Assembly (NCBI RefSeq): GCF_023612255.1
Contig: NZ_CP063231.1
Location: 1,718,001 to 1,782,000 of the forward strand
Source: Luteibacter flocculans
GTDB lineage: Bacteria; Pseudomonadota; Gammaproteobacteria; Xanthomonadales; Rhodanobacteraceae
Direction of reading: 5' to 3'
Length of the DNA: 64,000 nt
This document shows, in pieces, positions 8,600 through 18,722 of this stretch (position 1 is the first letter of the stretch; each line of letters opens with the position of its first letter). The notes beneath the pieces are model-generated. The model worked only from the letters and a program-made list of their open reading frames with translations, was not told where the DNA came from and searched no databases. The translations under genes were made by a program, and so were the position numbers.

Positions 8600-8785
8600 T
8601 CAGTGCTTGCGATTCTCGTCGCGGGCCTGGTCAGCGGCCTTGCCTACTTCGTTCTGGATCTTACCGGCGTTCTTCTCGATCTTGCCGGCGGCTTCCTTCG
8701 TGTGGTTGCCCGTTACCTTGCCCACGGCTTCCTTCACGGCGCCCTTGACCTCGTGCTTCATACCTTCGGTGCGGTTCTTGTCCAT
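8600..8785 (-). CDS. CsbD family stress protein
   Basis: The 61-residue hydrophilic protein begins M-D-K-N-R-T-E-G and repeats the CsbD-type motif (G-x-x-K-x-x-x-G-x-x-x-G), with M-K-H-E-V-K-G-A-V-K-E-A-V-G-K and A-G-K-I-E-K-N-A-G-K-I-Q. CsbD-like proteins are abundant general-stress proteins predicted to be disordered or helical; their molecular role is unsettled. GAGGAAAC lies 7-14 bases before the ATG. It is a single gene with its own control region in 8786-8900. Confidence 0.88.
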   Translation of the reverse strand: MDKNRTEGMKHEVKGAVKEAVGKVTGNHTKEAAGKIEKNAGKIQNEVGKAADQARDENRKH

Positions 8786-9014
8786 GATGGTTTCCTCGCT
8801 GGTGGCTGCGTCATCGCAGTGGCACCTGTTTACGCCTTGCGGGGCTCATGCATGCGTGAAGCAGACGTCCGTGGTGTTTCACGACATCTCACTCAAGCTG
8901 AACTGCAATGCGTACGGCACATGCTCGTCCGTGGCCGATGACGTAGGGAAGACGCGCGTATCACAGATGGCCGCGCAGTCTCATCGACCACCGACATCAG
9001 GTTTCTCGCTGACC

Positions 9015-9218
9015 ATGCAGAGCCCCCACGTACCCGAGTCGCCCGGCCATTCGCCGGTCATCCCCGAAGAGCAACCCGCACGTCCGACGCCCGAGATGCC
9101 CGACACGGAGCCCTCGAAGGAACAGCCGCAGGCCCCGCCGTCGCATCCCGATCAGCCAGACGGTGAGGGCGAGCCACCAAGGGAGACGCCGGAAGCCTTG
9201 GCGATTCGTGTCCCCTGA
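9015..9218 (+). CDS. Pro/Glu-rich small protein (67 aa)
   Basis: The predicted product is mostly Pro, Glu, Ser and Gln (for example P-E-S-P-G-H-S-P-V-I-P-E-E-Q-P) and must be disordered. No domain, signal peptide or membrane segment is present. The start is uncertain because the frame is open further upstream with a less protein-like composition; the ATG at 9015 is the last one before the Pro-rich run. It lies 24 bases before the histone H1-like gene and could be co-transcribed with it. Confidence 0.5.
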   Translation: MQSPHVPESPGHSPVIPEEQPARPTPEMPDTEPSKEQPQAPPSHPDQPDGEGEPPRETPEALAIRVP

Positions 9219-9242
9219 TCCACTGCGCAGAGGAGCCCGCTC

Positions 9243-9944
9243 ATGCCTGAGAAGAAAACCGTCGCTAGAGCGAAGAAAGACAAGCGCGAAGGAAAGTCGG
9301 CCTCGACCCAGGCCGGTGAATTCGTGCATGAAGAGATCGAACACGTACGCGAGGGCAAGCACGGCGCGCGCTCCGCAAAGCAGGCTATCGCCATCGGGTT
9401 ATCGAAGGCACGACGCGCGGGCGTGAAGGCCAAACCCTCGAAGACAGCAAGCAAGGCAACGAAGAAGAAGGCGGCGCAGGACAGCCGCGCGGCGTCGAAG
9501 AAGCGTTCGTCCGGCACGGCGGCGAAGAAATCCGCCACTCGCAAGCGAGCAGGCGGGGCGACGGCCCGAAAATCGTCGGCAAAAAAAACGACGGCGAAGA
9601 AGGCCACCGTGAAGCGGACGGCTGCGCGGAAGTCGAGTACGAAGCGCACGACTTCCAAGCGAGCCACGACCAAGCGAGCCACGCCGAAAAAGGCCAGCGC
9701 GAGAAAGACATCTGCAGCGAAGTCGTCGACGAGGTCCCGGGCAACCACGAAGGCGCTGAAGCGCGAAGGGCGCTCGGCAGCGTCCACGCGGGCTTTGTCA
9801 GCTCAAGGCAGAAAGGCCGCGTCGAAACGCACGGCGTCGAGCCGATCGAGCGCCGCCAAGAAGGCTGCTCGCACAAAAGGGGCGTCAGGAAGAAAGGCCG
9901 CGGCGAAGAAAGCGGCAAGGACGAGGACACGCAAGGCGTCCTGA
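9243..9944 (+). CDS. Histone H1-like Lys/Ala-rich DNA-binding protein with DUF6496-type N terminus
   Basis: Residues 1-65 form a small folded-looking segment with the conserved K-Q-A-I-A-I-G-L-S-K-A-R-R-A-G-V signature of DUF6496-type proteins. From there to residue 233 the chain is a low-complexity tail of K-K-x-x-A/T-K repeats, as in AlgP and eukaryotic linker histone tails. Such tails bind DNA without sequence specificity and may compact the nucleoid. The repeats make the gene prone to length change between strains. A good ribosome site (GAGGAG) and a strong terminator frame it as one transcription unit, perhaps with the Pro-rich gene before it. Confidence 0.85.
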   Translation: MPEKKTVARAKKDKREGKSASTQAGEFVHEEIEHVREGKHGARSAKQAIAIGLSKARRAGVKAKPSKTASKATKKKAAQDSRAASKKRSSGTAAKKSATRKRAGGATARKSSAKKTTAKKATVKRTAARKSSTKRTTSKRATTKRATPKKASARKTSAAKSSTRSRATTKALKREGRSAASTRALSAQGRKAASKRTASSRSSAAKKAARTKGASGRKAAAKKAARTRTRKAS

Positions 9945-9950
9945 CGAACG

Positions 9951-9978
9951 AAGGCCCGCCGTGAAGGCGGGCCTTTCA
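9951..9978. terminator. Terminator of the histone-like gene
   Basis: Perfect arms AAGGCCCGCC / GGCGGGCCTT enclose a GTGAA loop, and the right arm ends in TTTC. It starts 7 bases after the stop codon and lies before the convergent 53-residue gene. Confidence 0.8.
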
Positions 9979-9991
9979 TGTGGAGCAGGGC

Positions 9992-10153
9992 TTAGACGGC
10001 GTCGCCGCTCAGTCGGCTGGCCACTTCGCCCAGCCAGTCGTAGCCATCCATCTCGCCGCCAAACAGGTCGAACCCGCCATTGGCTTCCGCGAGGCGGTAG
10101 CCAGCGGAGTATTCGAAGGTCGAGATGCCGTATTCGTTACGAAGTTCGTTCAT
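9992..10153 (-). CDS. Unrecognised small acidic protein (53 aa)
   Basis: Read from ATG 10153 on the minus strand, the product is M-N-E-L-R-N-E-Y-G-I-S-T-F-E-Y-S-A-G-Y-R, continuing with an acidic Gly-rich middle (N-G-G-F-D-L-F-G-G-E-M-D-G) and ending S-G-D-A-V. GGGAGA lies about 8 bases upstream, a well-placed ribosome site. It has no membrane segment or known motif. The N-terminal charged half and Gly-rich second half recall leader/core organisation of ribosomal peptides, but no maturation enzyme is nearby, so no function is given. It is convergent with the histone-like gene. Confidence 0.5.
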   Translation of the reverse strand: MNELRNEYGISTFEYSAGYRLAEANGGFDLFGGEMDGYDWLGEVASRLSGDAV

Positions 10154-11795
<1,642 letters not shown>

Positions 11796-11803
11796 GCGAC
11801 CCG

Positions 11804-12220
11804 ATGAACGACACAATCGACCTGATCCGCCGCTATTGCGACGCTTTCAACCGCGGCGACTGGAACGGCATGCTGGCGCTTCTCGACGAGAAGGTCGTGC
11901 ATGACATCAACCAGGAGGGGCGGCAGGTCGGTCGCGACCGCTTTGCCGCCTACCTCGAACGCACGTCCGCCAGCTATGCCGAAGAGCTCCGGAACGTGGT
12001 GGTGATGGCCAACGAGGCGGGCACTCGCGCCGCCGCCGAGTACATGGTGCATGGCGTGTACAAGGCCACCGACGAAGGTCGCCCACTGGCCCAGGGGCAG
12101 ACCTACGTGTTGCCCGGCGGTGCGTTCTTCGAGGTATCCGACGGACGCATCACGCGGATCACCCGTTACTACAACCTCGAGGACTGGCTGGCGCAGGTCC
12201 GACGGGTCGACGTCGACTGA
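11804..12220 (+). CDS. SnoaL-like / NTF2-fold protein
   Basis: The 138-residue protein has the cone-shaped NTF2-like pattern: N-terminal helices (I-D-L-I-R-R-Y-C-D-A-F-N-R-G-D), D-W-N-G-M-L-A-L-L-D-E-K-V-V-H-D, then alternating strands ending in I-T-R-I-T-R-Y-Y-N-L-E-D-W. Members include ketosteroid isomerase-type enzymes and binding proteins. The steroid-type catalytic residues cannot be assigned with confidence. It begins 8 bases after adhC, so they are almost certainly one transcript. That suggests a role linked to formaldehyde or aldehyde handling, which is inference only. Confidence 0.8.
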   Translation: MNDTIDLIRRYCDAFNRGDWNGMLALLDEKVVHDINQEGRQVGRDRFAAYLERTSASYAEELRNVVVMANEAGTRAAAEYMVHGVYKATDEGRPLAQGQTYVLPGGAFFEVSDGRITRITRYYNLEDWLAQVRRVDVD

Positions 12221-12282
12221 TGCCTTGAACCGCGGGCTGGCGGGCCGCAGGTCTTCCTGCGTCCCGTCACCCAAGGTTACGC

Positions 12283-13269
12283 ATGGTCTGGAAGAATCCG
12301 CATTACGACGCCGCGAAGGCGCACCACACGCCGGAAGGCTTCCGCAACCTCGAGCCCGATACCCGCGAACCCGGTGGCTTGCAGCGCTGGCGCAAGGAGC
12401 GCAAGGAACAGGGCCTGCCTCGTCCGCCCACCGAGGGTTACGACGCCTTCGCACAGCGCTGGTGGCAGACGGCGACCTTTGACGGTGAAGACGATGCCGC
12501 GTGGTGGCTCGGCCATGCCAGCGTGCTGGTCCGACACGGTGGGCTTACCGTATTGACCGATCCCGTGATGGGGCACCGAGCCTCGCCGTTGTCGTTTGTC
12601 GGGCCGGCGCGCCGCACACGCGTGCCCGTGGACGTGGACGGACTGCCACCGATCGATGTGGTGCTGCTTTCGCACAACCACTACGACCATCTGGACGAAC
12701 GCACGGTGCGCGCCATTGCGCGGCGCTTTCCGCAGGTGGTGTTTCTCGTGCCGCTGGGGCTCAAACGGTGGTTCGAGCGGCGGAAGATCGCCCATGTCCA
12801 TGAACTGGATTGGTGGGCGACCACCGAGGTGCGCGGGGCCGAATTCACCTTCGTGCCGGCACGACACTGGAGCGCGCGGTCGCTGTGGGATCGCAACCGT
12901 TCGCTTTGGGGCGGCTGGGTCATGGCGCGCGAGGGATTTCGTTTCTGGTTCGCGGGCGACACCGGCTATTCCGACGCTCTGGCAGAGATCGGGCGCCGTG
13001 CGGGGCCGATCGACCTGGCGGCTATTCCCATTGGAGCTTATGCGCCGCGCTGGTTCATGCGCGGGCAGCACGTAGACCCTGCCGAGGCGGTGCGCCTGCA
13101 TCAGGAGGTCGCTTGCCGCCAGTCGATAGCGATCCATTGGGGCGTCTTCGAGCTTGCCGACGACCAGCTCGACGAACCGCCGCGCCTGCTCACGGGAGCG
13201 CTGGCGAATGCAGGGTTGCCGGACGAGGCGTTCCTGCTGCTCAACATCGGCAGCCGAATTGCGCTCTAA
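12283..13269 (+). CDS. Metallo-beta-lactamase-fold hydrolase (NAPE-PLD/UlaG-like)
   Basis: The 328-residue cytoplasmic protein carries the metal site motif S-H-N-H-Y-D-H-L-D, then A-R-H-W-S, F-A-G-D-T-G-Y-S and A-I-H-W-G-V-F. This is the order of the N-acyl-phosphatidylethanolamine phospholipase D-like branch of the superfamily, which uses two zinc ions. There is no signal peptide; the N terminus W-K-N-P-H-Y-D is typical of that branch. The substrate is unknown and may be a phosphodiester or lipid. It sits 62 bases after the SnoaL-like gene, possibly the same operon as adhC. Confidence 0.88.
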   Translation: MVWKNPHYDAAKAHHTPEGFRNLEPDTREPGGLQRWRKERKEQGLPRPPTEGYDAFAQRWWQTATFDGEDDAAWWLGHASVLVRHGGLTVLTDPVMGHRASPLSFVGPARRTRVPVDVDGLPPIDVVLLSHNHYDHLDERTVRAIARRFPQVVFLVPLGLKRWFERRKIAHVHELDWWATTEVRGAEFTFVPARHWSARSLWDRNRSLWGGWVMAREGFRFWFAGDTGYSDALAEIGRRAGPIDLAAIPIGAYAPRWFMRGQHVDPAEAVRLHQEVACRQSIAIHWGVFELADDQLDEPPRLLTGALANAGLPDEAFLLLNIGSRIAL

Positions 13270-13298
13270 TGGCGACCCCGTCGTCCTAGGTCATTGCC

Positions 13299-13523
13299 AT
13301 GTCGTTCCATGAATTCCGCCTGCAGGGCGACTACGTCGAACTCAATCTCCTGCTGAAGTTGGTCGGTATCGCGTCCAGCGGCGGCGAGGGTAAGCACATG
13401 GTGGCGGACGGTCGCGTCGCAGTGGATGGCGTGACCGAACTGCGCAAGACCTACAAGGTGCGCGCAGGGCAGGTCGTGACGATCGACGACGAAGAAATCA
13501 GTGTGCTGCCGGAAGTCGACTGA
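13299..13523 (+). CDS. S4-type RNA-binding protein (YbcJ-like)
   Basis: The 74-residue protein consists almost entirely of an S4-like fold: E-L-N-L-L-L-K-L-V-G-I-A-S-S-G-G-E-G-K, then V-A-D-G-R-V-A-V-D-G-V, then R-K-T-Y-K-V-R-A-G-Q-V-V. It matches the small stand-alone S4 proteins such as E. coli YbcJ, thought to bind structured RNA. The gene lies 29 bases after the MBL-fold gene and is closed by a strong bidirectional terminator. Confidence 0.88.
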   Translation: MSFHEFRLQGDYVELNLLLKLVGIASSGGEGKHMVADGRVAVDGVTELRKTYKVRAGQVVTIDDEEISVLPEVD

Positions 13524-13554
13524 CGCGTCCCGGGCATGCGGGAAGAACCAAAGA

Positions 13555-13584
13555 AAAACCCGGCGCCGTGAGGCGCCGGGTTTT
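13555..13584. terminator. Bidirectional terminator
   Basis: Perfect 13-base arms AAAACCCGGCGCC / GGCGCCGGGTTTT enclose a GTGA loop. A- and T-runs on each side let it act in both directions. It separates the S4 gene from the convergent secreted protein gene. Confidence 0.9.
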
Positions 13585-13603
13585 CGTTGTGACGCGTGTG
13601 CGG

Positions 13604-13876
13604 TTACATGCCGCCAGCGGTGGACGACTTGGCCGGCTCGCTGGTGCTGCTCTTCTTGTGCTTCTTGTGGGTGGACTTCATCGAGTCGCCTGACTTCATC
13701 GAGTCATGGCTCATGGAGCCGCTCTTGTTCATCGACTCATGAGCGCTCTGGGTCGGCGTGGCAGCGGTGGAGGCCGGCGTCGGCGCGGCGGAATTCGCCG
13801 CGTCCTGGGCGAGAGCGGCACCGCTCAGGGTCATACAGCCGGCGAGCATGGCGACGAGCAGTTTCGTGTTGCGCAT
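13604..13876 (-). CDS. Small secreted Ser/Lys/Met/His-rich protein (90 aa)
   Basis: A clear signal peptide (M-R-N-T-K-L-L-V-A-M-L-A-G-C-M-T-L-S-G-A) ends in A-L-A before Q-D-A. The mature part is low-complexity: an Ala/Thr/Pro linker and then imperfect repeats of S-M-x-x-S-G/D with a K-K-H-K-K-S run. It resembles the pentapeptide (MxKDx-like) small periplasmic proteins of proteobacteria, whose function is unknown; Met and His could bind metal. AGGAGATT provides a good ribosome site. A short GC-rich inverted repeat lies further upstream in 13910-13950. Confidence 0.75.
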   Translation of the reverse strand: MRNTKLLVAMLAGCMTLSGAALAQDAANSAAPTPASTAATPTQSAHESMNKSGSMSHDSMKSGDSMKSTHKKHKKSSTSEPAKSSTAGGM

Positions 13877-14079
13877 GTCGAAATCTCCTGGAATTTATTG
13901 CGCCTTGGGGAACGAGCGATGCCCGGCGCAATGGCATCGCTTACCGGTAACACCGGATGTGGAAAGCGTGTGCAGACGCTATCCCTTTTTTGCGGCCTAT
14001 GGGTCTTGCATCGCAGCAATCGGCGAGGCACCGTTCAGGAAAAAATATCCTGTCGTTAAGCCATCGCAAGTTTCTGCGA

Positions 14080-17000
14080 TCAGTGAAAGTCGCGTGACAC
14101 TGAATCCAGCGTCGGCAGCAGGTCGCTGTAATCATGCAGACGAGCTGCCACAAGGTGATGCACGCCGTCGATCGCCTGCCATTGGCCGTCCACGGCCAGC
14201 AGTACCGCATCGAGCAGGGCGCGGCGACATGCTTCGGCGACCCGCGGACGCACGACCACGTTGACCTGTCCGGTTTCGTCTTCCAGGGTGACGAAGGTGA
14301 TGCCGCTGGCTGTCTGTGGTCGCTGGCGCACGGTGACCAGGCCGGCATGGCGCACCCAGGTGCCGTGACGTTGGTCTCCGAGATCGCTGGCCCGCCGGGC
14401 GCGCCTTGCCAGCAAGGCCTTTCGGATGAGCTGCAGAGGGTGGGCAGCAAGCGACAGGCCGTGGGTGGCGTAATCGGCGAATACGTTTTCCGCAAGCGAG
14501 GGTGGGCGTAGGGCCGGGCGTTCCTCGGCCACGGCATGGATCAATGGCAGGCCGCGCTCGATACCCGAGCTTTCCCAGCGCGCGCGATGGCGATGCCCGC
14601 TGAGCACTCGCAATGCACCTGCATCGGCCAGGCGTTCACGCTCGAATCGGTTGAGACTCGCGCGTTGGCAGAGATCGGCCAGATCGCGGAAAGGCGACTG
14701 TGCCCGAGCGGTGGCAATGCGTTCGCCGAGACCGACGGATAACCCGGCGATCATGCGCAGGCCAAGACGCAGGGCATGCGTGTGCGGATTGCTCGCGACA
14801 GGTTCCAGCGTGCAGTCCCAATAGCTGGCGGTGACGTCGGGCGGACGCACCTCCACGCCATGCTTGCGTGCGTCAGCCACCAGTTGCGCCGGCGCATAGA
14901 AACCCATGGGCTGACTGTTGAGCAGGGCGCAGGTAAAGACCTCGGGATGGTGGCATTTCAGGTACGACGAGGCATAGGCGATAAGAGCGAAGCCCGCCGC
15001 ATGCGATTCGGGAAAACCGTAACTGCCGAATCCCTTGATCTGGTCGATGATCTGCTGAGTGAACTCGGGCGAGTAACCATTTTTCGCCATGTTCTCCCGG
15101 ATCTTCGGTTCGAACTTTTCCAATCCGCCGCGGCGTTTCCATGCGGCCATGGAACGCCGCAGATCATCGGATTCGTCCGCGCTGAACTCCGCCACCACCT
15201 GCAGGAGCTTCATCACCTGCTCCTGAAAGATGGGCACACCCAGTGTGCGTTCGAGCACGGGCTTCACGCCTTTCTCGTAGACGACGGGTTCCTGCATCTT
15301 TCGCCGCTGCAGATAGGGATGGACCATGCCGCCCTGGATGGGACCGGGTCGGACGATCGCCACCTGAATCACCAGGTCGTAGTACGCCTTCGGCTTGAGG
15401 CGCGGCAGCATGGACATCTGCGCGCGCGATTCGATCTGGAACACGCCGACCGTATCCGCCTTCTGGATCATCGCGTAGGTGGCATCGTCGTTTTCGGGAA
15501 TGTCGGCAAGGCGTCGATAGTCGGGCCCTCCTTGCGCGCGAAGCAGGTCGATCGCCTTGCGCATGCAGGTGAGCATGCCCAGGGCGAGGCAGTCGACCTT
15601 GAGCAGCTTCATGGTTTCGAGATCGTCCTTGTCCCATTGAATGACCGTGCGCTCGTCCATGGCCGCGTTTTCCACGGGCACCAGATGATGCAGCGGCGTA
15701 TCGGAAATGACGAAGCCGCCCACGTGCTGCGACAGATGCCGCGGCATGCCGACCAGTTCGTCCACCAGGTAGATGAGATGGCGGATGACCCGGCTGCTGG
15801 TATCGAATCCGCGTTCGCGCAGGCGCTCCGGGATGGGTACGTCGCCATGCGCATGCGAGTAGGCGCGGCTGAGCTGGTCGAGCTGATCTTCGGAAAGACC
15901 CAACGCGCGGCCCACGTCGCGTGCCGCGCTCTTGGACCGATAACTGATGACGGTGGCCGCGAGCGCGGCACGCTCGCGGCCGTATTTGTTGAACACGTAC
16001 TGGAGCACTTCCTCGCGGCGCTCGTGCTCGAAGTCGACGTCGATGTCCGGTGGCTCGTCGCGTTCGAGGGAGATGAAGCGCTCGAACAAGGTGGAGATCT
16101 GCGCGGGATTCACCTCGGTGATGCCGAGGCAGAAGCACACCGCGGAATTGGCGGCTGACCCACGGCCCTGACAGAGAATGTTTTTCGAGCGCGCGAAATG
16201 GACGATATCCGCGACGGTAAGAAAAAACGCTTCGTATTGCTTTTGAGCGATGAGATCGAGTTCTTTCTCGATGCGTTCGACGATGTCCGGACTCACGCCT
16301 TCCGGCCAGCGAGTGGCGGCACCCGCGAAGGTCAGCCGACGCAGGTGGGCGGCCTGATCCATGCCTTCGGGTACCAGCTCGCGCGGATAGACGTAATGGA
16401 TGCCGCGAATGTCGAAACCCGTACACCGCGCTGCAATGACGAGGGTTTCTTCAACGATGTCGCGCGGGTAGATGCGAGCGATCGCCTCGCGTTGGCGCAG
16501 GTGACGTTCGCCATTGGGGAACAAGGCGTGTCCCGCTTCGGCCAACGGCGTGTTGAGGCGGATGGCCGTCATCACGTCCTGCAGGGCGCGACGGCTGCGC
16601 ACATGCATGTGGACGTCGCCAGCGGCGACGCAAGGCAGGCCGTGGCGGGCGCCGAGTTCGCGCCATGCCGTCAGTGCCGCCTCGTCGTGCTGGCCGCGAT
16701 GCAGTTCCACGGCAAGCCAGGCGCGCCCGCCAAAGTGCGCGGCGACCCATACGGCGCGCGCTTCATGGGTCGCCGGGTCGGTGACGGCGTACGGTCCAGG
16801 GCACCAGAGTAGGCAGAGGCCTTGCCCGAGCGCTTCGAGATCGGTGCGATGAAGCTCGTAGTTGCCCTTGGTGGCACGTCGGCGGCCGAGCGTGATCAAT
16901 CGACACAGTTCCGCATAGCCCGCCTGGTTCTCGACCAGAAGCACCACGACGGTACCGTCGGAAAGCCGTAGCTCGCTGCCCACGATCAGGGGCACGCCCG

Positions 17001-17226
17001 TATCCAGCGATGCCTCGAGCCCCCGCACGATGCCGGAAAGCGAACACTCGTCGGTAATGGCCAGTGCCGTGTAACCGATGGACTTGGCCCGTTCGAACAA
17101 CTCCCTCGCACTGGACGCGCCGCGCTGGAAGCTGAAATCGCTGAGCGCATGCAATTCCGCGTACGCGGGAGCTTCGGCCGCTTCGTCATTGGCCGGCAGC
17201 AGGTGGGTCGTGTCGATCGACATCAT
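14080..17226 (-). CDS. dnaE2: Error-prone DNA polymerase DnaE2
   Basis: The 1048-residue alpha-subunit-like C-family polymerase is the catalytic part of the ImuA-ImuB-DnaE2 mutasome and performs translesion synthesis after DNA damage. It starts M-M-S-I-D-T-T and has an N-terminal PHP domain (Y-A-E-L-H-A-L-S-D-F-S-F-Q-R-G), a palm containing P-P-D-I-D-V-D-F, fingers, and an HhH region followed by an OB fold at the C terminus (V-R-H-A-G-L-V-T-V-R-Q-R). A 93-codon upstream extension is Arg/Cys-rich, overlaps imuB and was rejected. The start lies 13 bases after the imuB stop, so it is co-transcribed and SOS controlled. Confidence 0.96.
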   Translation of the reverse strand: MMSIDTTHLLPANDEAAEAPAYAELHALSDFSFQRGASSARELFERAKSIGYTALAITDECSLSGIVRGLEASLDTGVPLIVGSELRLSDGTVVVLLVENQAGYAELCRLITLGRRRATKGNYELHRTDLEALGQGLCLLWCPGPYAVTDPATHEARAVWVAAHFGGRAWLAVELHRGQHDEAALTAWRELGARHGLPCVAAGDVHMHVRSRRALQDVMTAIRLNTPLAEAGHALFPNGERHLRQREAIARIYPRDIVEETLVIAARCTGFDIRGIHYVYPRELVPEGMDQAAHLRRLTFAGAATRWPEGVSPDIVERIEKELDLIAQKQYEAFFLTVADIVHFARSKNILCQGRGSAANSAVCFCLGITEVNPAQISTLFERFISLERDEPPDIDVDFEHERREEVLQYVFNKYGRERAALAATVISYRSKSAARDVGRALGLSEDQLDQLSRAYSHAHGDVPIPERLRERGFDTSSRVIRHLIYLVDELVGMPRHLSQHVGGFVISDTPLHHLVPVENAAMDERTVIQWDKDDLETMKLLKVDCLALGMLTCMRKAIDLLRAQGGPDYRRLADIPENDDATYAMIQKADTVGVFQIESRAQMSMLPRLKPKAYYDLVIQVAIVRPGPIQGGMVHPYLQRRKMQEPVVYEKGVKPVLERTLGVPIFQEQVMKLLQVVAEFSADESDDLRRSMAAWKRRGGLEKFEPKIRENMAKNGYSPEFTQQIIDQIKGFGSYGFPESHAAGFALIAYASSYLKCHHPEVFTCALLNSQPMGFYAPAQLVADARKHGVEVRPPDVTASYWDCTLEPVASNPHTHALRLGLRMIAGLSVGLGERIATARAQSPFRDLADLCQRASLNRFERERLADAGALRVLSGHRHRARWESSGIERGLPLIHAVAEERPALRPPSLAENVFADYATHGLSLAAHPLQLIRKALLARRARRASDLGDQRHGTWVRHAGLVTVRQRPQTASGITFVTLEDETGQVNVVVRPRVAEACRRALLDAVLLAVDGQWQAIDGVHHLVAARLHDYSDLLPTLDSVSRDFH

Positions 17227-17239
17227 GGCGCGTCGATCG

Positions 17240-18649
17240 TCAGGCAAACCAGCCGTGCAGCATCCAGCCGTCGAGCGTGCCCACGGGAAGGTAGGCCCAC
17301 GCTTGCTGGCCTTCGACGGTGCGCACGATGTAGTAGTCGCGGCGGGTGTCCCCGCCGTCCCACCAGCCGCTCTCGATGCGCTCGGGGCCGGCAAGCACGG
17401 CAGTCGGGTTCGGGCGCAACGGCAACGGTCGCGGAAGCAGCCAGAGCGGTCGCCGCGCACGCGGTGGCGATACCGCCCCCGTGGGCGTGCCGTGACGCCA
17501 TGCACGTTCGGGGCGGTGATCGGCTACCAGCGCGATCTGGCGCAGGGCGGCATCGCCCAGGCGCGCACGTAGACGCTCGTCGAGCGTGGGCCAATCCAGG
17601 CCATCGCCGCGAACGGGCTCGAACAGGTCGCGCAGCGGCGGCCGGAATATCGGCAGTTCCTCGGCATCCAGTTCGATCGCGCGCGCGGGTGCCGGCAAGG
17701 AAGTCCGTTCCAATCGCGTGCGCGCCAACTCGAACAGACGCTCGGCATCGCGTTGCGGGGTCGCCATGGCGACCACCACGCGTGTCGCTTCGTCGCGCGC
17801 GTGTTCGAGCGTCAGCGTGAAACGTTGCACGCCGCCATCGCGCGCGGCGAGCAGGTTGGCCAGCGAGCGAGTAAGACGACGCAAGGGAAACAACAATGGC
17901 TGGCTGCCATCCAGTTCGCCATCGAATTCGATCTTCTGTTGGAAGTTCGCTGGAGGATGCCAGGCGGGCAGGGCATCTGCGGCTTGTCCGCGGATGCGGT
18001 CGAGCCAGTTCACGCCCTCGCGGCCAATGCGCCGGGTGAGTTCGGGGCGCGGCAGACGGAAGACGTCTTCCAGCCGACGAAAACCCATCGCCTGCAGTGA
18101 ACTCACCGTGGCCGTGGGCAGGCCACTCTGTTTCAGCGGCAGGGCTTCCAACATGCGACGCACGCCTTCGCGTTCGGGCAGCACCATGCCGTCGGCACTG
18201 GCAGCGAACACCCACGAGGCCGCGGCGAACGGCGTCACCGCCAGCGTGTGGGCATGGCCTTGTTCGAGCAGGCCCTGGCGCAGGCGCTCGGCCAGCACGG
18301 GCCACCCGTCGAACAAGCGGAGGCTTGCACCGACTTCCATCAGGATCGCGTGCGGCGGCACCAGACTCACGTGGCCGCTGAACTGGTAGCACCAGGCCGC
18401 CAGTTCACCAAGCAGGCGCGCTTCCGCATCCGTGTCGCGCGGTTTGACCTCAAGCGCGGGACATAGGGCACGGGCGGCGGCAAGGCTTTGCCCACGACGA
18501 ATGCCTAAGCCCACGGCCTCGTCATTCGCCATGGCGATCAGGCGTTGGCGAGCCTTGTGGTCGAGCAGGGCAGAAGGGCCTGCCTCCGGTGTCGCGGCGA
18601 AGGCGGCGGAGAACGCCAGGCCGGGAAAACGGAGACAGGCCCAAAGCAT
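17240..18649 (-). CDS. imuB: ImuB, Y-family polymerase-like mutasome adaptor
   Basis: The 469-residue Y-family relative starts W-A-C-L-R-F-P-G-L-A-F, where active polymerases have the catalytic Asp. As known for ImuB, the acidic active site is therefore missing and the protein serves as a hub between the beta clamp, ImuA and DnaE2. Residues 250-254, Q-P-L-L-F, fit a clamp-binding Q-x-L-x-F pentapeptide at the expected place in the little-finger region. The C-terminal 120 residues form the Arg/Pro-rich ImuB tail. It is second-to-last in the lexA-imuA-imuB-dnaE2 operon. Confidence 0.94.
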   Translation of the reverse strand: MLWACLRFPGLAFSAAFAATPEAGPSALLDHKARQRLIAMANDEAVGLGIRRGQSLAAARALCPALEVKPRDTDAEARLLGELAAWCYQFSGHVSLVPPHAILMEVGASLRLFDGWPVLAERLRQGLLEQGHAHTLAVTPFAAASWVFAASADGMVLPEREGVRRMLEALPLKQSGLPTATVSSLQAMGFRRLEDVFRLPRPELTRRIGREGVNWLDRIRGQAADALPAWHPPANFQQKIEFDGELDGSQPLLFPLRRLTRSLANLLAARDGGVQRFTLTLEHARDEATRVVVAMATPQRDAERLFELARTRLERTSLPAPARAIELDAEELPIFRPPLRDLFEPVRGDGLDWPTLDERLRARLGDAALRQIALVADHRPERAWRHGTPTGAVSPPRARRPLWLLPRPLPLRPNPTAVLAGPERIESGWWDGGDTRRDYYIVRTVEGQQAWAYLPVGTLDGWMLHGWFA

Positions 18650-18722
18650 GGCTGCGTAGGAGTGGCGACGACGGAGCGTCCGTCATGACGGCGTGGACGA
18701 CGCAACGTCATGAGGACTTCCA

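Noticed and set aside
14776-16158. A 460-codon plus-strand frame
   Set aside because: Shadow of dnaE2; composition (His, Arg, Asp rich) follows from the codon bias of the opposite strand.
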